A stretch of 64,000 nucleotides of DNA from Trachythela sp. YZ-2020 (taxonomy: Eukaryota > Cnidaria > Anthozoa > Malacalcyonacea > Clavulariidae): the NCBI GenBank assembly GCA_016169945.1, contig JADLSH010000393.1, positions 10,825,501 through 10,889,500 of the forward strand, written 5' to 3'. Below the pieces are notes generated by a model. The model did not search any database. It saw nothing but the letters and a program-made list of their open reading frames with translations, and was not told the origin of the DNA. Both the position numbers and the translations under genes were made by a program. Below, piece after piece: positions 61,401 through 64,000 of this stretch (position 1 is the stretch's first letter; the number at the start of each line of letters is the position of its first letter).

Positions 61401-61542
61401 TGTATTCTTTAAGTTAGGTTCCTATGAAGTCAAATTTTTATCAATAAAAGTTCTGAGTTGAAATTACTCACGCGGAATCAATCTGTTCACAAAAATATAA
61501 TGCGAAGACCATAATTAAAAATTGACACATGGCTTTCATCAT
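52450..61542 (-). CDS. Wnt: Wnt B: divergent Wnt ligand with Thr at the acylation site, four exons
   Basis: Exons 61542-61472, 56553-56225, 53761-53466 and 52911-52450 join in frame (phases 2, 1, 0) to 385 residues. Exon 1 is a signal peptide (MMKAMCQFLIMVFALYFC) with a GTGAGT donor. The exon 2 acceptor after GCAAAAAG is the least certain junction, as the open frame extends upstream only from a TTG. Exon 2 holds LCDIHKDLTPRQRTIC and FHNERWDCSS. Exon 3 has AAGIVHVIARNC, WGGCGDNIQYASDFSRKFL and HNNEVGRQ. Exon 4 has CKCHGATRHCTTKTCW, LVYTENSPTYC, CDHLCCKR and CKFYWCCDVRCEKC. The residue normally acylated by Porcupine is Thr248, followed by Arg-His instead of Gly-Ser. NGS and NAT sequons are present. 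The reading frame is intact throughout, so it looks functional. The intron positions match Wnt A. The subfamily is not assigned. Confidence 0.9.
53120..53309. mobile_element. 190-bp hAT-like MITE, copy 2, in Wnt B intron 3
   Basis: Same family, length and termini as 3905-4094 but inverted, with a perfect 8-bp duplication ATGAAGGC (53112-53119 and 53310-53317). Lies within the 554-bp third intron of Wnt B, about 150 bases from the splice sites, so it makes up a third of the intron. Confidence 0.92.
53762..56224 (-). other. Wnt B intron 2
   Basis: A 2.46-kb intron without a supported gene. Tandem ATTAATTTTATATA(N)TGC units lie at 55945-56030. Two TGCATGAAGCTAGGCTT-like inverted phrases lie at about 55160 and 55295. 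Confidence 0.6.
57570..58170. repeat. roughly 50-bp minisatellite in Wnt B intron 1, about 11 copies
   Basis: Units carry TAGCTTAGCAACTGGGT(C/A)T, TGTCCCTTTGCTAATTTAGA and an ATGGCGACT/ATGACGACA segment. Left-hand copies (57570-57770) are diverged and of uneven length. Right-hand copies are nearly identical and alternate between two subtypes (GGGTATTGTCCC and GGGTCTTGTACC), a higher-order period of about 100 bp. Confidence 0.9.
58630..59130. mobile_element. palindromic element carrying Crypton-like leader ORFs, head to head
   Basis: The plus strand from ATG 58993 reads NDEEIGVLLQNSTPKNTKKA followed by TKFGMKVFDG, where a GTAAGC donor follows. The minus strand at 58890-58975 reads QLNEEEIQVLLEKSTPK, so the same leader occurs in inverted orientation around about 58985. 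NTKKATKFGMKVF-type sequence is typical of the N-terminal region of DUF3504/KIAA1958-like proteins, the Crypton tyrosine-recombinase lineage. No recombinase domain is present here. Confidence 0.5.
59469..59651 (+). pseudogene. second Crypton/KIAA1958-like leader fragment
   Basis: The ATG frame reads RFADVSEEFLESLIENSTPE, KTKKATKYGMKIFNGKERNR, then a short hydrophobic end and TGA. It shares the STP-X-KTKKATK-GMK-F core with 58993-59085. It lies between palindromic blocks (GATAGCCAACTCGGCGAAGC at about 59315; CGAATAGTC..GACTATTCG at 59738-59845). Only the first exon-like piece survives. Confidence 0.5.
59738..59845. repeat. long perfect hairpin
   Basis: ACAATTAGACAACTCG(T), GTTGTCTATGAGCGAATAGT and their complements form a roughly 45-bp stem with a short loop around GGCTTCGCC. 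Confidence 0.75.
59896..59999 (+). other. possible small exon within the foldback cluster
   Basis: The ATG frame MAAQKLQEFCEPENSEIL continues with a Lys-rich stretch to KNHLR, then a GTAGGA donor-like site. It resembles the first exon of a transposon gene, as in the two neighbouring leader fragments, but no domain is recognised. Confidence 0.25.
60290..60710 (+). repeat. palindromic MITE family P, copy 2
   Basis: Begins with TTTTGATTGGCTAAGAGCTG and GGTGAAATCGTCATATC, and holds the CAATTATTGAATTCGGTT block. Ends with a strong hairpin, TTAAGGCCTCGGTTTGTGTT with its inverted copy, at 60610-60680. It is the inverted counterpart of 37130-37575. Confidence 0.6.
60720..61465 (-). other. Wnt B intron 1, exon-1-proximal part
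   Basis: No gene or clear repeat is seen in this AT-rich segment. It belongs to the 4.9-kb first intron of Wnt B if the exon at 61472-61542 is right. Confidence 0.5.
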
Positions 61543-62380
61543 ATCTAGAAAGAATAACAACAACAAGAATGATCAGTATTATTTGGACTATAAGCTAAAG
61601 TCAGTTAAGATAATTATCACATTCTAGAATCTTCAGAATATGTACAAAAACTTTAATTTAATAAGTATTTGAAAAGCCAATACATGGAATGTTTAGATGA
61701 GCCGTGATAACCCGGGCAAACCGGCTTGCCGATCCTGTCCCGAAACTCTTTCTATGACCTTGGCAGCGGGAAAAGATTGGAAGTAACTTTAGGACAGGTT
61801 TAGACCTAATCCAGCAATTTCGACTATGATATTTTCAAACTTTTACTCGGAAGCAATAATAAGATGCGAAGGAACCGAGTCAGCCCGGTTGGTATAAACA
61901 GCCCCTTCAAACGTTGTTCCCTTCGTTTATTCACAGTTTATACTCATTAGGTTTATTCTACAAGAATTAAGAAGATATCTTTATAGTATTGTTATGTAAC
62001 GTGAGTAGGTACGGCATTCCATAGATAAGGTACAAAGAAACTAAGGCGTAAAGGAATGAATATAAAGCGCATTTATGAGTATATAATACTATATATATAA
62101 CAGCATTCAGTTGTTAACATATGCGCAGCTCCAATTGGGACGCATAATATGATTATGTCAAGTAAAGAATACACAGAGGCAGGAAATTAATCCAGTTAAC
62201 CGCATCATGATTATAAGTCATTGTTGTATTAAGTGATAATTTTTCTCGGCCCCAACACGCAAAAACAGATTATATATCGCAATTTAAACTCAATACGAAA
62301 ACAACCCTTAATTAGTATGTTACAGAGGTGTAATTTCTTCTGAAATTGTGTAATATGCAGTAATCATGTAGTGATCATAT
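61543..62380. other. candidate Wnt B promoter region
   Basis: Upstream of the proposed minus-strand exon 1. AT-rich, no coding frame. No specific factor-binding site is claimed. Confidence 0.3.
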
Positions 62381-62394
62381 TAGAATTCTGTTTT

Positions 62395-63018
62395 TTGAAT
62401 TCTGTTTTTCAATTCTGTTTTTTGAATTCTCTACATATTATAAAAATCATATTCAACAAAATAAAGAAAATGGGAAATTAAGAGCATTTAACAAAATCAA
62501 AGTGAACTTTGATTTTGAAAAATACCTTTCGGAAATCCACAACGTTAAACACCGACAAGCTGTTACAAAGTTGAGAATTTCAGCACATAGGTTACCAGTT
62601 GAAACTGGTCGATATAACAATATTTCTTACTGCGATAGAATATGTAAACTTTGTGATCTGAATGAAGTGGGGAATGAAAAACATTACCTAATGTCATGCA
62701 GAAATGCAGTGTTTGTAACCCCAAGGAATAATTTCATTGAGAACTTGTATAAAATTAATAAATCATTTATGTTATTCAATTTACAAGACCTGTTTCATTA
62801 TGTTATTGCTATGCGAGATAGAAATATTTTTAAAATTTCTTCCAAATACTGTTATGACATATTAACAACTTTTTATCTACTACAATCATACAACTAGATA
62901 TATTTATGTAATTTAGGCTAGTATTAGGTGTTATCTTTTGCCTTGTAACTTGTTTGTATCCTTTGTACCTCTTTTGGTACTTGGTTTGGAATAAAATTAT
63001 TATTATTATTATTATAAA
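62395..63018 (+). mobile_element. 5'-truncated LINE tail with intact zinc-knuckle ORF end
   Basis: An uninterrupted frame (62502-62897, with upstream sense codons from about 62437) reads YLSEIHNVKHRQAVTKLRIS, AHRLPVETGRY, then a Cys-Cys-His-Cys knuckle (CKLC, H-X4-C) and YVIAMRDRNIF. This is the zf-RVT-like C-terminus of a non-LTR ORF2. The 3' UTR ends in AATAAAATTATTATTATT, with (TTA)n as tail. Tandem AATTCTGTTTTTTG units precede it at 62385-62435. Confidence 0.8.
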
Positions 63019-63019
63019 C

Positions 63020-64000
63020 ATTGAACAAAATGTGTTTTGACATAAGATTAAACTGTTTTAACATTGGTGCACATACCAGCAGAAATCTCTATTTGCGCTA
63101 TAAGTATAGAAACCGGCAATTACAATACATTTCCAACATCCGTTGACTTGTCTAAAACACGCCAGTTGTTCCATATTTAGAATTTTAGATATATGTTTTA
63201 AACTTATACCGTTCCCAACGTTCTGGGTGATATAGATACTGGCATATCAGTAAAAACACGTTATATTTCATGCAAAAAGCTTTGAGAAACACTTCAATAA
63301 GAAACCGGCCAATTGCAGAATTCGTAAATAGTGCCGGTTGGCCTCCTATTGTCATAAAATTCCATGCTTTGCAAATGCGATTATCTACGCGTAGAGAGCG
63401 TATTTCACATATACGAGTGCCCAATTGATACTTAGTCTTAGAATCCTAGCTATAGAAACATGGTTTGATTGAATACAGCAAATCCACTTCGTTGTAAAAC
63501 GTTTTACCATATTAAGCAAAGCACGATAAAATAATGTAGGCCTACTAAGCCAGGCCAAAACAAACAATTTAAATCATAGCCTAAAGCAACTAACCTGCTA
63601 TTACAAATATGAAGATTATCTTTTGACTTGAGAAATTTGCTGCCTGAATGCTACCGAATGTTTCCTTTTTCGTGATTTTCACCGAATGTAAAATGTTTCA
63701 CGCGTCAGCTATAGTTATTAAAACTGTGTGCGCAAATGTGTTTCGACATTAACGTCAATGTTCAAATGAAACTGTCTGTAAATCAATACCCATGAATGTA
63801 TTGAGATTTTAGATTGTAGTCAAGATACCATGCATTTTGAAACAACTACTATATTTATCCTAGCAAAACAATATATCTGTGACATGTTATCTTAAGAAAA
63901 TTTTACATTTTTGAAATGTTTATATCATTGTTTGAAGAATAGGTGTAGTGAAAATCGATACGTACTATAACATATTAATGTGTTTAGCTGCAAACCACTT
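63020..64000. other. no gene recognised
   Basis: AT-rich sequence. ORFs of 60-79 codons on the minus strand have no domain or splice context. Confidence 0.4.

Overview
The window reads as AT-rich nuclear DNA from an early-branching animal, most likely a cnidarian and perhaps an anthozoan. The grounds are intron-containing Wnt genes, an FBXL14-type F-box/LRR gene, APE-type and RLE-type non-LTR retrotransposons, a Mutator-like (PF20700-style) transposase, Crypton-like leader ORFs and many short foldback or hAT-like elements. No taxon-diagnostic locus is present, so the host group is inference.

Layout. 0.3-4.1 kb: one small unknown ORF and, on the minus strand, an FBXL14-like gene whose last repeats are cut off by two in-frame stops. 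4.1-11 kb: retroelement graveyard, with a LINE tail, two tandem R2-type endonuclease tails, a nested pair of LINE reverse transcriptase fragments and a decayed mariner-type transposase. 12-18 kb: few genes, two isolated signal-peptide exon candidates (12049 and 18047), a 846-bp hAT-like element and a 254-bp foldback. 20.8-25.8 kb: a 3-kb inverted-repeat element holding a 52/61-bp minisatellite, a mariner-end MITE and a nested pair of hAT-like elements. 26-31 kb: no gene seen. 31.25-36.53 kb: a complete four-exon Wnt gene on the plus strand (Wnt A). 37-46 kb: hAT-like and TTAA MITEs, a broken Mutator-like transposase and a LINE split by a 969-bp element. 48.7-49.2 kb: an intronless 162-residue orphan single-pass membrane protein. 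52.45-61.54 kb: a second four-exon Wnt gene on the minus strand (Wnt B), with introns full of repeats. 62.4-63 kb: another LINE tail.

The two Wnt genes lie tail to tail about 16 kb apart. Their three introns have the same phases (2, 1, 0) and the same relation to the domain, so they look like paralogues. Wnt A keeps the serine that Porcupine acylates (CNCHGVSGAC). Wnt B has threonine there (CKCHGATRHC), the most interesting protein-level observation in the window. Nearly everything else is mobile DNA, and many insertions can be dated relative to each other because target-site duplications are readable.
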